Source: an uncultured Bacilli bacterium (GTDB lineage Bacteria > Bacillota_I > Bacilli_A > RF39 > UBA660). From it: DNA of 64,000 nt. The notes beneath the pieces were generated by a model. It did no database searches. It was not told the DNA's origin and saw only the letters and a program-made list of their open reading frames with translations. Location: positions 1-64,000 of the forward strand of contig CAKOZD010000006.1 of NCBI GenBank assembly GCA_934131175.1, read 5' to 3'. Positions within the stretch are counted from its first letter, which is position 1. Every line of letters begins with the position of its first letter. The position numbers and the translations under genes are program-made. Below, piece by piece: positions 63,278-64,000 of this stretch.

Positions 63278-64000
63278 TTATCTTCTAACAATCACTTTAC
63301 CGAAATCATCTTCATTTTGAACTTCAACATCGCTATCATTCACATATACATATGTCTCAAATTCAGTAGCTTTATTTTTCTCATAATCATAATCTAAAAG
63401 AGTATAACCATCAGGCACACTACATTCCTTACTACCATCATAACCAATTAGCAATGAAATATCCTTATTAATATCAACTAATACATGTTCTCCACTCTTG
63501 TATATTGAATCTTCAGGATCACTTGTTTTAACATCTTCAAGCAAAGTACCGAAATCATCATCTTTATCTATTGAAACAGGTACAGTATTTTGATATACAA
63601 TTGTCTCAAAAGACAAAACTCCTGTTTTATCATAGTCATAATCAATAATCTTATATCCTGGAACATTTTTAAGTTGTCTCATACCATCTTTTCCTAGTAA
63701 TTCTACATTTCTATTTAAAACTACAACTATATCTTGATAAGCATCACACTTATTATCTCCTATGCTTTTATCATTTGATATCGCATTAACTGGACTGCCA
63801 AAACTATTAATATCATCAACTGATACATCACATGTATTTACATAAGTTATATTTTCAAAATCAAAAAATGAAGATTTGCCTAGAAAACTATAATCATAAT
63901 CATAATTAAGTATCTTATACCCAGTTGGTGCACTTAAATGAAACTTAGTATCACCTTTGCCTAAAAAAGGATTATAACCTCTATTAATACTCGTAATTAC
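63278..64000 (-). CDS. Tandem-repeat protein, 5' end outside the window
   Basis: The frame is open from the stop at 63278 to the window edge, 240 residues, so the start is beyond 64000. It has three repeats of about 75-80 residues. Each contains P-x-GYK/T-I/L-L/I-D/N-YDYD, then a Phe-Glu or Phe-Asp turn, Y-V/Q-N and a DFG or SFG turn. No family recognised; no membrane segment in the visible part. The repeat pattern suggests a surface or scaffold protein. The whole length is needed to say more. Confidence 0.7.
   Translation of the reverse strand, partial: VITSINRGYNPFLGKGDTKFHLSAPTGYKILNYDYDYSFLGKSSFFDFENITYVNTCDVSVDDINSFGSPVNAISNDKSIGDNKCDAYQDIVVVLNRNVELLGKDGMRQLKNVPGYKIIDYDYDKTGVLSFETIVYQNTVPVSIDKDDDFGTLLEDVKTSDPEDSIYKSGEHVLVDINKDISLLIGYDGSKECSVPDGYTLLDYDYEKNKATEFETYVYVNDSDVEVQNEDDFGKVIVRR

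Overview
This is a very AT-rich window with short intergenic gaps, AGGAGG-type ribosome binding sites, extended -10 promoters and intrinsic terminators. It fits an uncultured low-GC member of the Bacillota, probably a gut Bacilli lineage close to the Mollicutes. Supporting markers are a DnaB/DnaD-type replication protein, HelD, a CBS/DRTGG inorganic pyrophosphatase, a YqfQ-like protein, a type IV pilin export apparatus and several BspA-type leucine-rich-repeat proteins. This taxonomy is inferred from gene content only. TGA is used as a normal stop codon, so the standard bacterial code applies.

Left end (1-1.6 kb): a frameshifted Ser/Thr protein kinase and a decaying secreted protein with a G5-like C-terminus. 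Next (1.6-13.2 kb, all minus strand) is a capsule/exopolysaccharide locus. In transcription order it has an initiating sugar transferase, a PssD/PssE-type pair, a pyruvyltransferase, an FrhB-type iron-sulfur protein, GT4, DUF1919, GT2, a Wzy-like polymerase, a GT14-like enzyme, a second pyruvyltransferase and a Wzx flippase. It is preceded by a structured leader with an intrinsic terminator between two predicted promoters.

The accessory region (13.5-19.5 kb) holds a DUF2207-like membrane protein, a lone restriction-endonuclease/STAND-NTPase defence gene, an IS200/IS605-type transposase remnant and two Rpn-type nuclease copies, one intact and one degraded. The two Rpn copies flank the defence gene in the same orientation.

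The most unusual block is 19.5-34 kb. A minus-strand operon encodes a small unknown protein, a VWA protein with a 180-bp tandem acidic repeat, a MoxR-like AAA+ ATPase and an ankyrin protein. Divergent from it are two large, apparently cytoplasmic BspA-LRR paralogs that share a Cys-rich C-terminal domain. Convergent to these are a possible transglutaminase-fold protein, a DUF3419 methyltransferase-like gene interrupted by one in-frame TGA, and a radical SAM protein. I infer these may work together as one chaperone or conflict-type system, but nothing in the sequence proves it.

The middle (34-41 kb) has an alpha/beta hydrolase, a membrane-anchored acidic coiled-coil protein, a SpoVB/MurJ-like flippase and an OmpR-type two-component system. 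From 40 to 50.8 kb lies a second accessory group: two unknown proteins (one faintly HopA1-like), zinc-ribbon membrane proteins with LRR tails, a radical SAM/SPASM enzyme with a small poly-Asn-tailed protein directly behind it, and HelD. A perfect 67-bp duplication links helD's 3' end to the second zinc-ribbon promoter.

The right end (51-64 kb) is mostly core: phosphohexomutase, a giant prepilin, an ABC_trans_CmpB-type membrane protein, inorganic pyrophosphatase, an HD protein, DnaB-like replication protein, prepilin peptidase, PilC-like protein, a YqfQ-like protein, tgt and a partial repeat protein. No tRNA, rRNA or CRISPR array was recognised.
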